64,000 bases of DNA from contig JAKZAP010000021.1 of the NCBI GenBank assembly GCA_023053575.1, positions 13,826,212 to 13,890,211 on the forward strand. Reading direction: 5' to 3'. The first letter of the stretch is position 1, and every line of letters begins with the position of its first letter. The position numbers and the translations under genes were made by a program. This DNA is from Branchinecta lynchi (lineage: Eukaryota; Arthropoda; Branchiopoda; Anostraca; Branchinectidae). This document shows positions 47,301 through 55,806 of this stretch, piece by piece. A model generated the notes under the pieces. It made no database searches and was not told the origin of the DNA. It was given only the letters and a program-made list of their open reading frames with translations.

Positions 47301-47449
47301 TTGCAGGTAAGCCCGTAATCGAGTACGAGCCATTGTGGTTCAAGAAAGAAGAGGACCCAATCGCAGGATTCCCAGTTCACGTTTACAAAGGTAAATACTG
47401 GGAGCGCAAAAGCGAACAGGATTGGAGCGGATGCCCGGATCTATTCTAA
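32261..47449 (+). CDS. OSBP: Oxysterol-binding protein (OSBP class), lipid-transfer domain
   Basis: Seven exons (32261-32371, 38981-39226, 41123-41282, 42059-42228, 44011-44165, 44679-44899, 47307-47449) join into one frame of 401 residues plus stop, with matching phases at every junction. The protein holds the whole OSBP-related domain: WAMVKNCVGKDLTKIPLP, FSEPLSMLQRL (lid), KPFNPVLGETFE, the family signature EQVSHHPP (residues 118-125), IVNHKTGEKC, APTDSRLRPD and a C-terminus DWSGCPDLF. OSBP exchanges sterol for PI4P between ER and Golgi or endolysosomes; the His-His of the signature contacts the PI4P phosphate. It is closer to OSBP/OSBP2 than to ORP1/2 (SMLQRL, CPDLF end). The PH domain, coiled coil and FFAT motif are not found upstream, so the gene is incomplete here or has a short form. 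Confidence 0.93.
32590..32810 (+). repeat. G-tract dispersed repeat, single unit
   Basis: Words shared with 35890-36830 and 60390-60890: GATCGC, GTGCTAGGnCGATGAA, CTTGG, GACCCGAC, TTGACT, CACTTCC, GACCATCGTGGGGGAG. It lies in the long OSBP intron right after exon 1. Similar words occur at 600-760. Confidence 0.55.
32866..34240 (-). mobile_element. GGGATCCCA-family element in OSBP intron, near-complete, six units
   Basis: The left end is AACAAGACCAAAGGTTTCGA, then TGGGATCCC. CCGGATTCCGG or variants recur near 33253, 33398, 33522, 33660, 33797 and 33937, in inverse order to 8549-9990. The right side ends within the GGAC/AGAC microsatellite (34195-34236); the terminal GGGATCCCA block is missing. 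Confidence 0.75.
35265..35530 (+). repeat. Dispersed repeat, copy 1 (with 54915-55215)
   Basis: Shared order: CATACTCGTAGCGCCGC, ATTTAAA/AAAGCGAGACAAA, TTGCG, AGAAATTTCTAG, GTGCGGTCTG, GGAGCCAGC, GAGTTT AGTAGGGACGTTCTCT, TAGTGGTACTAGTG, AAGTCTTGGCGCTACTCC. No inverted ends and no frame. About 270 bp; may be SINE-like, but no pol III boxes were identified. Confidence 0.55.
35890..36830 (+). repeat. G-tract repeat, tandemly arranged
   Basis: About three to four units of 240-330 bp with homopolymer G runs (35957, 36091, 36505, 36782). Shared words: GTGCTAGGACGATGAAACT, GACCCGACCAGATTGAC, CCATCGTGGGGGAG, GGGATCGGGATGAAACTTGG. Single units or fragments lie at 32590-32810, 41690-42000 (inverted), 46780-46860 (inverted) and 60390-60890. 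Confidence 0.6.
36930..37430 (+). repeat. Degenerate tandem repeat of about 120-130 bp
   Basis: Recurrent words are AAGTGCGCATCTTA, GCAAAGTGCAAAGC, TTTTCATGATTCCAAGGGCCCA, ATCATTTGTGCCTCAA and TTTTGCTTACAAATGAC. An inverted array is at 41410-41690, in another OSBP intron. Confidence 0.6.
37545..38822 (+). mobile_element. GGGATCCCA-family element with deleted units in OSBP intron
   Basis: It starts TTTTTGGGATCCCAAAACG and ends TTTTTGGGATCCCATCGAA, then CCTTTGGTCTTGTTTT. In the first unit the block GTTCGCCCGGAATCCGGC is missing (AGTAAAAACCGG at 37860). About three further units remain, and a 100-bp unrelated stretch is inserted near 38340-38490 within the GAAAGAAGATACCCTGA block. Confidence 0.72.
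38981..39226 (+). CDS. OSBP: OSBP exon 2 (lid, KPFNPxLGETF)
   Basis: The acceptor GATTGTAG ends at 38980 and the donor CAG|GTAGGT is at 39227; 246 nt, phase 0. It encodes VNFSEPLSMLQRLAEEF, CKDTLEQLAYIAAFAVSCYH, RTAKPFNPVLGETFECD and ends EQ, the first half of the signature. The upstream intron is 6.6 kb and full of repeats; a GGGATCCCA-family copy ends only about 150 bp before this exon. Confidence 0.95.
39240..41110. other. OSBP intron 2, no gene recognised
   Basis: The intron between exons 2 and 3. A weak local repeat (TTCGAAACGCCG and CAAGTCGAAACGCCG; CATTGTACAATGTA twice, 39290 and 39753) is visible. Open frames here are short, with no domain. Confidence 0.5.
41123..41282 (+). CDS. OSBP: OSBP exon 3 (SHHPP of the signature)
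   Basis: The acceptor CTTTTCCAG ends at 41122 and the donor AATG|GTGAGT is at 41283. It begins VSHHPPIAAQHCEGKRWTYY, followed by strands of the barrel (SMTSKLKMNYLTCRVEV, GIVHIKFHGNG). The exon ends in phase 1. Confidence 0.95.
41335..41690. repeat. End fragment of GGGATCCCA family plus inverted tandem array
   Basis: 41335-41408 is a family end (AAGACCCAATTGTCTGGATC to CGAAACCTTTGGTCTTGTT). 41410-41690 is the inverse of the 36930-37430 array (GCGCACTTTAA, AGTAAGCAAAACTC, TTTTTGCACTTTGCGGTTA). Confidence 0.55.
42059..42228 (+). CDS. OSBP: OSBP exon 4 (VNHKTGEKC)
   Basis: The acceptor TTTCATTTTAG ends at 42058 and the donor AAG|GTTAGA is at 42229 (weak). It encodes GHYTICRKIKTDVHNIVVGK, MEIVNHKTGEKCVLNFVPKG and YFADMERK. 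A short (ACT)n array lies just upstream of the acceptor (42020-42038). Confidence 0.95.
42510..43960 (+). repeat. Degenerate tandem repeat in OSBP intron 4, interrupted
   Basis: Units of about 100-120 bp contain ATTCCAGTTTCATAA, CCCTAAACCA, GCAACAACTGGTTGT and ACAACTGATAGCCA. A foreign block occupies about 42960-43790 and itself contains an inverted repeat (see 43588). Confidence 0.55.
43588..43768. repeat. Hairpin-forming inverted repeat
   Basis: GGCACCTTCCACTATTGTCA with GTTTTTAACCTGTCTA is repeated inverted as TAGACAGGTTAAAAACTGAG with AAGTGGAAGGTGC. CTGTCTAGnGTCAAAAGAAAGTA also occurs at 43005 and 43655. Part of a larger composite element at 42960-43790. Confidence 0.5.
44011..44165 (+). 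CDS. OSBP: OSBP exon 5
   Basis: The acceptor CTCTCTTTAG ends at 44010 and the donor CCGTT|GTAAGT is at 44166; it ends in phase 2. It encodes VTGTVLNSSGEVIWNLSGSW, then DYSMEATRASDTKSKDAQ and VLWLRKPPF (the Phe is completed by exon 6). The loop after SGSWDYSM is shorter than in vertebrate OSBP. Confidence 0.92.
44679..44899 (+). CDS. OSBP: OSBP exon 6 (APTDSRLRPD and helix)
   Basis: The acceptor used must be TTTTCTAG ending at 44678: it is the only site that keeps frame with exon 5. A stronger-looking TTATGCAG at 44658-44665 would give TAG within five codons. It encodes PDAHKFYNFSQFACQLNELE, VAPTDSRLRPDMRQMEEGDW and a charged helix. The donor GAAG|GTTGGA at 44900 is weak. It ends in phase 1. 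Confidence 0.92.
44925..45180 (+). repeat. Dispersed repeat, copy 1 of 3
   Basis: It shares AGGGCTGAGA, TAGTTACCCATCACT, CACTTAAA, GAAATGCGTTACTTCGTTG and TTTGTGGTACCT with 56270-56640 and 61590-62110. It starts 25 bp after OSBP exon 6. Confidence 0.5.
45815..46700 (-). mobile_element. GGGATCCCA-family element in OSBP intron 6
   Basis: The left end CAAAGGTTTCGATGGGATCC is intact apart from the first bases; the right end reads TACGTTTTGGGATCGCAAAA. Three to four units remain in inverse orientation, and the TCCG microsatellite is reduced to GACGGACGGACAG. Confidence 0.7.
46955..47259. mobile_element. Harbinger-like MITE, copy 1 (OSBP intron 6)
   Basis: It begins GAGCGTGTTCCACCC and ends GGATGGAACACGCTC, with CTT on both sides as a possible 3-bp TSD. 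The interior is rich in GTTACTAATAGTTACTA and has GTAACGTGATTGGTC. It lies only 48 bp upstream of the last OSBP exon. Other copies: 58443-58747 and 61250-61512. The superfamily is inferred from the 3-bp TSD. Confidence 0.8.
47307..47449 (+). CDS. OSBP: OSBP last exon
   Basis: The acceptor CACTTTTGCAG ends at 47306 and the stop TAA is at 47447-47449. It encodes GKPVIEYEPLWFKKEEDPIA, then VHVYKGKYWERKSEQDWSGC and PDLF, the standard OSBP C-terminus. The exon begins GTAAGC, so the acceptor also reads as a donor consensus CAG|GTAAGC. Confidence 0.95.
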
Positions 47450-48410
47450 CTTATTTTTGCGTTGTATGATTGCATGCATACCAGGATTGACTGAGGAATA
47501 TGGTACTGCCAGTAGTAATAAGGACCCATGATTTTGTTACTCCAAGTCTGTGTTACTCCATATACCCGAGTATCTTCAGATTGTCGCTTTAAATACGCCT
47601 TAAATTGTCTTATTGGAGTTGGGAAGGTGAAGATCTGAATGTTTTTTTTATTTTTCATGTCACTCATCCCAGTGTGATTTAGTACAAATACTTCGAATAG
47701 TTACTCATTTTCGTAGTTCGAGTCAGTTGCTTAAAGCAAATGTAGGGTCTGGACTCTGAAGAGCTGTTGAGATTAATTAAGTGCTTATTAGTATAAGATC
47801 GTACCTAGTGTCCGGTTGTGGTAGCCTATATTACAACTGCTTGCAAAACTCAGACAAAACTTTGCTCTTAGTGCACACAGAATGCGGGTATTAGGCCTAC
47901 ACAGTGTTTAATTTAATTTATTACAAAGTAACCGGGCCTGTTATACTACAAGTGTAGCTAAGAACAAATACACAATACCACCATAAAATGATGGTTTTAA
48001 TCCGATGGGTGGTGAGCACAAATTTGTCAATACAGTTACGTTTAAAAGTCGTAGGTAAAAATAAATGGGCAAAGGCTAATTAAATTGCAAAAATCTTTGG
48101 TATAAAATTATTTGGTAACGGCTGTGTTTGGCCGCTACTGATTGGAATACTCTGTATGACGAAGTCCGAAACACGCCAGGGATCCTGAGGAAGAACAAGA
48201 AACGTCACCCAAACGAACCCTCTAAGCCGATTCAAATCATGTGTAAACCAATCAACAACGTTCGTTGTCGTCACGTTTCTGGCTCTTCGCTGGGCACACG
48301 GCGATTCTTGATCGACACGAAGAGAACCTTCGTAGATACTACTTGACTATGCCTATCCCTTACATTGTTGTGTGGGGGAAGGAGAGGAATGAAGCCTGCA
48401 TTAAAGCCAG
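47450..48410. other. OSBP 3' flank with a dispersed repeat
   Basis: No gene recognised. 48145-48346 is copy 2 of the repeat at 1357-1545 (GACGAAGTCCGAAACACGCC to GGGCACACGGCGATTC). The rest should include the OSBP 3' UTR. Confidence 0.5.
48060..48065 (+). promoter_or_regulatory. OSBP: Possible OSBP polyadenylation signal (AATAAA)
   Basis: First AATAAA noticed on the plus strand after the stop, about 610 nt downstream. Position is plausible, but nothing else supports it. Confidence 0.25.
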
Positions 48411-48413
48411 TTA

Positions 48414-48828
48414 AGCGGCTTTCACATTGACGCGTAGAGCCATTCACACTAAGCTACGCAACCTCTGCGTCACGGTTGCGGCGACGCACTGCAGAGCTTA
48501 CGTAGAGAAATAAAACGCAACGCAAGAATAGAACCAAGGTCTAATCTTGCGTTGCGTCAACGTTTTACGCGTCAGATTTCTCAGTGGAAAATGGAAGACC
48601 AACCTACTAACTGGAGACTAACCTATTAGTGGTGAAGGAAAACCTAGTAATGATTAAAAGAAATGTATTAATTGATGAAAGAAATGAAAATTTGGCAGAA
48701 GAAACCGAAAAAGAAAAACGTAAACTCGCATCTAGCGTGACATATTCTCGCGCAGGTGTGAAAGATACGCAACGCAAGATAAACGCATACGCGATGCATC
48801 GCAACGACGCGTCATTGTGAAAGCGGCT
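48414..48828. mobile_element. MITE with AGCGGCTTTCACATTGACG ends
   Basis: About 415 bp. The left end AGCGGCTTTCACATTGACG pairs with CGTCATTGTGAAAGCGGCT at the right. Subterminal GCAACGCAAGA and TCTTGCGTTGCGT words are inverted within it. The flanks (TTA left, TTC right) would fit a 3-bp Harbinger-type target, but this is weak. Confidence 0.65.
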
Positions 48829-48839
48829 TTCAGCTACAT

Positions 48840-50620
48840 GCACACACAGTCCGGTAAGATTTCGCATGCGAAAATACGCCTGTGAAATTCGCGTCATAAT
48901 GTAGCTTCCCAACCTGCATGCGATGCGTCAAAGTTTCCGAGCGAAGGACGAAATTCGCATCCAACTGCGAAAATCGGACTATTTGTGCACTTACCTTTAA
49001 GGCCTCAGTTAAAATTAATTTTTTATTTATTTAATAATAAAGCAAAACATATCTCTCGTGGGCAGAGCCCAAATACGATGTTTTTGTAGTCATAAATAAA
49101 GTCATAGATAAAGATAAAATAAATTGTCAACAGATAATTTAAAAGGAAAAAAAGTAACAAGGCAGAACAATGCTAAAGAGCATTGTACTGCTTTACGAAG
49201 CTCGGCACAAAGCCTCTACTGTAGCGCATAGTGTTACAGAAGATTGGGGTCAGTTTGGGAACCTTTTCAGCCACTTCTCGGGGGGGGGGGGACGAGATCT
49301 TACAGGAACAAAGTGTGGGGGAAGGAATGAACGGTACATGGGATGCTGGAGAAGGGGGAAATGAGCTACCCACAATACAGTTCTTCCCCCCTAGCTCGCC
49401 ACACAGGCAGAGACAGACGCATCTGAGGGCCAGACAAACCACTGAGTTTTCAACACAAAATATAGTAGGCTACTATCGAGAGGTAGCTTCTTGACGGAAA
49501 AGGAAGGAATTGTGTTTGAACGCAGTAACGCAGTTTTCTTAACCGGAGGTGGCAGTCGTGCTTTCTTTTGCTCGACATTGCTAAACTCAGATGGAATCTC
49601 TTGTTTCATGGTTATGTTCTAACTTTTTTCGGCTTTAGTTGAAATGCCTTATCCCATCCGCATTGCTCAACTGTTGTGTCCTTTTTTGAACGTACAGAAC
49701 AGATGCTAATTGCCAAGTTACTCTGCGAGCTCGTCGATTGTGAGACGTACTTTAACTGGGTTTCGTTTATTAAAGTTATGACGCCAATGTTTTTCGTTAA
49801 TTTCAACTAACGTAACGTCCACGACTGCCAGTCCTGTTATGTGAAGGTTCACTTGAATGAACTACGAAAGGCAGTTAGGAATCATGTACTCAACCAGGTT
49901 TGAAAACCCGGTAAGAAATACGTTAGCATTGCTCCGGTATTCTCGAAGAACCTTTTTTATTCGTTTTGAAAGATCTTGCTGACTGGTGGTTGTTCTATGC
50001 AGTCCCAACAACATCAATAAATTGCCTGCTGTCGATAAACAAGCTTGCTAGGCTGCTAATTCTGGGACTCTTCCAAGCTTATTATGCAGCCAGACAAAGC
50101 AACGTCTTCGGCTTTCTGTCGTTCACAGTTTCGCTGAAGGAACACCACGCCCTCGATGAAATTCAAGTTGCGCGGTGAAACTGTGAGTTTGATCTTCCGC
50201 GACGCCGGCTGTATTCTCAGAGCTTGGTCACACTGGGCTAAAAAACCAGCCTATTCCACCAACAACTGTAAATCCCTAGGGGACGCGAGATTTGATAGGC
50301 TTTGTTGCAGCTTCGGGATAATGAGCAGACTGCGATTAGCGGTCAATTAGGGTTCCTGTAACATAATTATAAGCGCTGTTTTGCTCTGATTGATCTCCTG
50401 TATCTAAAATGACAACATTTAGAATTAGTTGTATCCTCTCCTTTTTCTTTCTTCTACTTTCGCAACCCTAAAAGCCAGGAAATGAGCCCAGTGGGACAGT
50501 ACGAGGGTCGATTGTGAAAATATAAAAATCCCTCAGCAGAGTCAAAATGACCCAGTGTATTCAGAGTTTTGGGATTGAAGTGTCTTATTCTTATTATGCA
50601 GCTTGTGTCTTCTGTTAAAA
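48840..50620. other. Intergenic stretch without a recognisable gene
   Basis: 48850-48980 has several TTCGCATGCGAAA-like palindromes (ATTTCGCATGCGAAAAT). From 49000 on I see only AT-rich sequence and a G-run (49280). No domain in any frame. Confidence 0.5.
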
Positions 50621-50625
50621 CTAAT

Positions 50626-50774
50626 AGTGCGAACACACGATTAGGGGAGGTTCTGGACTGGAATTCCTGCTCGAATTTTCGGCACCATCATCACTTTCAT
50701 ATGAATTTTTTTTTGTCAGCTTGATGATGGAAGTGCAGGAAATCTGGCCGGGAAATCCTGATTGTGTTCGCCCT
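50626..50774. mobile_element. Short MITE with GCGAACACA ends
   Basis: 149 bp. AGTGCGAACACACGATTAGG on the left and CCTGATTGTGTTCGCCCT on the right are inverted repeats with two mismatches. Interior CATCATCACTT and GATGATGGAAGTG also pair, so the whole unit folds. TSD not clear. Confidence 0.6.
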
Positions 50775-50850
50775 ACAAGAAGTGTTCGGGAAAAATCGAA
50801 CCGAAAAATCTGATTTGAACTAAGTACTTGAATGCGTGTTTTTGCACTAT

Positions 50851-51263
50851 AGGCGTATTCTCGCCGTTCCCCGAGTACTCCTCGAGGAATCGAAGGGAAC
50901 GGCGAGAATAGAGGGAGTCACTCCACGTGGACTCCGCCTAGGACAACAGCGATAACACGGGGAATGCTTCTAAAATGGATTTTCTTCGAAAAAAAATATG
51001 CAGTTGACAAAACTAGTCTGGATCCACTTTATTTTTGGTTTTGTTTATTCTGATTGTTCCTAATTCATTTACATTGCACCAACACCAGCAAAAACTGATT
51101 CCCCCCCGAATATGAACGGGAGTCCTTTATGATGATGGTGATGATAATCGGAGCATTCCCCGTCCGTGGGGACTCGTGAGAATACGGGGAGTGAGTCCCC
51201 GGGACAAATAAAAACACGAGGACTCCTCAAGTGGAGTTCTCGGGGAACAGCGAGAATACGCCT
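50851..51263. mobile_element. MITE with GTATTCTCGCCGTTCCC ends, copy 2
   Basis: 413 bp. It begins AGGCGTATTCTCGCCGTTCC and ends GGAACAGCGAGAATACGCCT, flanked by TAT on each side (possible 3-bp TSD). It is an inverted relative of 3461-3867: GCATTCCCCGTCCGTGGGGA, ACATTGCACCAACACCAGC and GTCACTCCACGTGGACTCC are all shared. Confidence 0.75.
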
Positions 51264-51361
51264 TATGTTTCTCAATAACGCTTGTAAGTGCTCGCTATCA
51301 AAAGTGTCCGGCATTATAACTAAGATCTATGTGATATTTTAATTTGTTTGTATTTAAACAG

Positions 51362-51665
51362 CCCGATGAAAAATTTATCTCAAAATAGTACTATGAAGTA
51401 GTACGAAAAACTAGCATGCAGTACTAACGATGCTACTACATGCTTCTAGTTCAAGGCTACCGTGTTACTGCATACTACTATATGCTACTATTAGCAAGAC
51501 TGGATGCCACTATGGCAAGACAGGATGCTACTCGATACTAATACATAAGATTATACCAGTCAGAGGCACATTAAATGATAGTATTCTTTGCTATTATATA
51601 GTATTACAGGCAACGTTTTCGGACTACTACCATACTACTACGCAGGCTACACATTTTTCATCGGG
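51362..51665. mobile_element. Inverted-repeat element filled with ACTACT/AGTAGT words
   Basis: A perfect 13-bp inverted repeat CCCGATGAAAAAT ... ATTTTTCATCGGG encloses about 275 bp made largely of TACTACT, GCTACTA, AGTACTA and GATGCTAC words. This composition is unlike its neighbours. No TSD and no second copy were found. Confidence 0.55.
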
Positions 51666-51937
51666 AGCGCATGGCAAGGTATACTGTCGGAACTTTCATT
51701 ACATTTAATACATGGATGTCCAATGTCAACAGATAAGACTTCACGTTCTGAAGGGTTATAGTAAATTCTGTTATGAGCGTAATACTATAGTGGCAAGAAC
51801 AAATAAGAGCAAGAACTGCTGTCTCCCTATCTCTGTCATACAACCAAGCAGAGTCGAGTCGGCTCCCGACGCAAACGAGCGGAGGTGGAGCAAGTAAACC
51901 ACTGAGGAAGAAAAATCCAATGGAGGCAAAAGTGATA

Positions 51938-52591
51938 AGCCTGTTCACACTGGACTGGACGCGGAAACAGCGGTTGCCGGCTCATTGATTCAGACAAGCT
52001 TTCGGGGGGTGACAAGAAAATTCAGAGGCAGTTAAGAATATATCGAAATATACAGAAATTGGCATTTGATGCAAAGCAGATATTACAAATGTGTCAAACG
52101 GTCTGGTAATTTAGTTAAAAGCACCACAAACTGTATATGGTAACGTAAATTGTATCTTTACGGGGGAATTCAACTAAGTGGTGTCAATATCCAGAACATG
52201 AAGAGGTCAATTTCATTCCAGGTATTTGCTCTCATCTGAGAATATCAGACGAAAACAGGTAGATTCTCTATAAAAAAAAGGCCGTGTTCCAACAAATATT
52301 CTGCAGATGGAACATTATACAATAGGCTTCTACTGTGACGAACTAACCAGAAACTATTTTGAATTAAATTTAAAAAAAACTAGAAGTGGGTCCTAGACAA
52401 ACTAGAAACCATATGCCAAGGCCTCAGTACGAAAACTAAAGACTTTATATGATGGGAAAACAAACCGTTGACATCGAATTTTTGTAAATAGTGAACTAAA
52501 AGACAAACGAGATAGACAAGGTTGAGGTGAACTATCGTCTTTCAATTAACTACTGAATCGAATCGAAATTTCAGTCCCGTGTGAACAAGCT
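51938..52591. mobile_element. Inverted-repeat element with AGCCTGTTCACAC ends
   Basis: AGCCTGTTCACACTGGACTG at the left pairs with CAGTCCCGTGTGAACAAGCT at the right (654 bp). No coding capacity. Probably a non-autonomous DNA transposon; the TSD is unclear. Confidence 0.6.
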
Positions 52592-52639
52592 ATCAGGTGT
52601 GTGACGGCGGAGACCAACGAGTATACACGGGCGACCAAG

Positions 52640-52710
52640 AAGGCTCTGTATACTCTATATGACCGAGTCCAAAACACGCCAGTGATTCTCAGGAAGAAGG
52701 AGTAAACGTG
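52640..52710. repeat. Dispersed repeat, copy 3 (short)
   Basis: CTATATGACCGAGTCCAAAA, CACGCCAG, GATTCTCAGGAAGAAGGAG: a short piece of the repeat at 1357-1545 and 48145-48346. Confidence 0.45.
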
Positions 52711-52724
52711 TCTGTAAAGGACGA

Positions 52725-53405
52725 CTCAGAGGGCGTTCGTAAAGTTTTTCGCAAAGTATGTTCCGTGAAGTTTGTCGCCGCTCAGACGGGAATTTCACCT
52801 AGATAACATCACGAGAATTGTTTGTGGCAATTTGTTCTAGAAAAAAAAAAATATAATTGTTAGAGATAATTATTATCATATATAAACCATATTGAATAAA
52901 ATTAAAAGCCATAATGGGCCATGGTTAATATCCAGATACTGGAAAGGAACCCGCAGTAAATAAATTAAAAAAATCCAATAACGAAAATAATATAATTAGT
53001 AAATTAGTTCAAAACAATTTAATCCAAAAAGTAATTCTTTTTTCCCAACTCATCTGACAGAAACCAAGTAGAACAACAAAATTCTAAAGAAAATAAAAAT
53101 TGTTTATAATTGATTAACCTTGCAAAATAACGTTTCAAATTATTCGACCTTATTATTATTATCATCATATGAACCTCTAAGAATCACCATCTCTTCATTT
53201 TCATTCTCTTATTCCCCATTTACAAATACATTTTCGTATCTTATTTCCGATCTCTTCTCCTATTGGGGAACCTTCCGAACTTTACGAAAAAAGTTAACTA
53301 AAGTCGAACTTCTTGCATGCTTCCGTAAAGTACTTTACGAGGGTTAGCGAAGTAACTTTACGAACTTTGCGAACGACTTTACTCTCTTTATGAACGCCGT
53401 CTGAG
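52725..53405. mobile_element. Inverted-repeat element with CTCAGAGGGCGTTCGTAAAG ends
   Basis: CTCAGAGGGCGTTCGTAAAG at the left pairs with CTTTATGAACGCCGTCTGAG at the right. Subterminal TTCGCAAAG and CTTTGCGAACGACTTTAC are also inverted. About 680 bp, AT-rich interior, no coding capacity. Confidence 0.6.
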
Positions 53406-53660
53406 CCGGGCATAACGACTCAAACTCAATGACTCGAATCCTGAGCCAGCGCAGCTGTGACACCGTTTCTTCTGTTCTTCCGCAGGTACTCATTTTTGTC
53501 GGAACATTTTTAGTCGGTGGATGGACGAGAGACCATTGTTCTTACTCGTTATTTGTTCTTGATGGTGGTTTGTTCTGCTAATTTTAATAAAAAAACAACT
53601 TAAAAGCCAATAATACAGATATTCTCAAGACTCATGTTCTATTTGTAACTCAACATTTAT

Positions 53661-54881
53661 TGTAGGGGAGCTCGGGGTTGACTCGGTCACTAATTTCCCT
53701 TTTCTTTCTGGGCCGTCATTTCTTACATCGTTTTTGTTGTCAAACGTGTAGAATGTCTGGGAGAATAGCTGGTAATTTTCTCAGAATTTTGTCTACATTA
53801 GGTTTTTTAGTAAACATTTTTTTCTGTTTTTCATTTTGTCCGAACCAACCCGTAACCGTGGGGTTGTTTCGGACAAGCCCCGGGTTGGTTCGGACATTCT
53901 TTTTATTGTACTATTTTTTTAATCGACTTTATTTCAACATATTAAAACGTGGAAATGATAATATTACACCTCAGAAGTATATACAAAACTAAAGAAATGA
54001 GAATCCTTCATTTGTACTTTCAGTTAACCTAGCAATTCCAGGGGCAGGTAACTTCAAAATTGTCTGTAAAGATTCTAAACAAAGATGATTTTAGTGCCAC
54101 TCTGGCGCACGTAGAATATATTCACACCCTCGGTTTATTTTCTTTCAAAGAATCTCCCTTCTTGATCGACTTTCCCACATAAGAAACACATTTGTTTGAC
54201 CTTTTCCAAATTGAACTTCACAAGGAGAATTCGCGTTTTTCTTCCCTTCTTGAAAATATTGTAAATATTAAATTCACTAAACACACACTTTTTTTTATCT
54301 TTTACGTTATTGTAGACGATTCTACTAACTGATTTTCTTTGGTTGTGGCTTACCCTTTTTAGCGTTAATTTTTCTCGATTTTGATAATTAATCTATTAAC
54401 AAATAACACGATGAGGATTCTGACAATATTTTTGGATTTTTCCAACTCAGTTTCGGGATTTTATGGGGTGTCAGTAGTCAAAGACTGTCCGAACTAACCC
54501 CGTCGAAACTGTCCGAACCAACCCCACCCTGACTAAAATAACAAAATGGCGTAACCGAGGAAAATTATGTGACCTATCTCGAAAATACTACGCAGGCTAT
54601 AAACCATGATCACAAAGCTACATCTTACTGTTTAATCGCCTTCCAGTTACCACAAATCTTCTCGGTACAGCTTTTTAACCTACCATGAGCTAAAAACTTT
54701 TAGCTCAAGAAAACTAATTTTTTCATCTTTTTATCAAAACCAGAAAAGTATTTACGATGAAACTTTGGTACGAAGTTAGTTCACTATATAGAAGGCAGAT
54801 GTTACGTATTTTTTCAGATTTTAGCGACAACTTTTAATATTTATTTCGCTGGTGTCCAGACCAACACCGAGCTCCCCTACA
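53661..54881. mobile_element. Inverted-repeat element with TGTAGGGGAGCTCGG ends and internal TTCGGACA repeats
   Basis: TGTAGGGGAGCTCGGGGTTG at the left pairs with CAACACCGAGCTCCCCTACA at the right. Inside, the words GGTTGGTTCGGACA and TGTCCGAACCAACCC occur at 53838-53900 and 54485-54530 in both orientations. 1.2 kb with no recognised protein. Superfamily unknown. Confidence 0.6.
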
Positions 54882-54914
54882 CATAGACAACTACACAGTA
54901 CTGGGAAGACCAAA

Positions 54915-55215
54915 CGGTACATACTCGTAGCGCCGCCCATTACGCTTGCGGCATTTAAAACGAGACAAATTTGCGAGAAATTTCTAGAAAAGTATAGGTG
55001 CGGTCTGTACTCACCAAGGAAACAATGGAGGCCGAACAATTTTTTTTGGTATGTTCAAAATATGAACTCGTCGGAGCCAGCCCTGGTAAACGATTGAATG
55101 AGTTTCAGTAGGGACGTTCTCTATCGCTAGTGGTACTAGTATCGCTGCTATTCAGGTGTGTGTCAATTTTGCCAAGTCTTGGCGCTACTCCGTAGCGTTA
55201 TTTTGCTTTGGGACG
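54915..55215 (+). repeat. Dispersed repeat, copy 2 (with 35265-35530)
   Basis: Same word order as 35265-35530, with about 30 extra bases (AGTATCGCTGCTATTCAGG) in the second half. It starts about 30 bp after the end of the TGTAGGGG element. Confidence 0.55.
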
Positions 55216-55806
55216 GGCACTAAGGGAAGGGACAACTAAAACTCAATGAATGGCTCCGCGATCACGACTGATTTACCCCACTAATTTGCATAAACGCATT
55301 CTCAACCGCTCAGGGGGCAAGGTGAAAATCCAACTAGAAAAACGTAAACAAAAATACCACATCTTGCAAATATCACCCACAGTGTTAGCTTGATTGCATT
55401 TCCTTGTTTTAAATGCTACATGAAACTTCCGACAGTATGGCCAGTACATTTACACAGTGCCTCTTTGGTGTTACCTCAGTAGATAATTAGAAAAATGCTT
55501 ATTTTGCGAATTATTTTAACAAGCTATGTCTACATATTACTTGCTTTAGGGTGTTCTGTTCGGGGAGGTTGTTTGGCTTTCCATGATACCAGTGAGTTTG
55601 TTTGAATTACTGTTCACCGCGTGCAGTACTTTAGAGGTATGCTTCTTTGAACGTCTGTTAACTTTGAACAGTGCCATTTTCATCCAGTTCATGTGACAAA
55701 AGCCAGCTACCAATCAGCCAAAGAAGCTAATTGGGGCTCCTAAGAACACCTGGTGGGGTTCTTCGGGTCTACATTTTACCATTTAGCCCAAAACTGTACT
55801 GTTTAA

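Noticed and set aside
51069..51314. 81-residue minus-strand frame in the TATTCTCGCC MITE
   Set aside because: Not open in the other copy of the element; antisense of inverted repeats.
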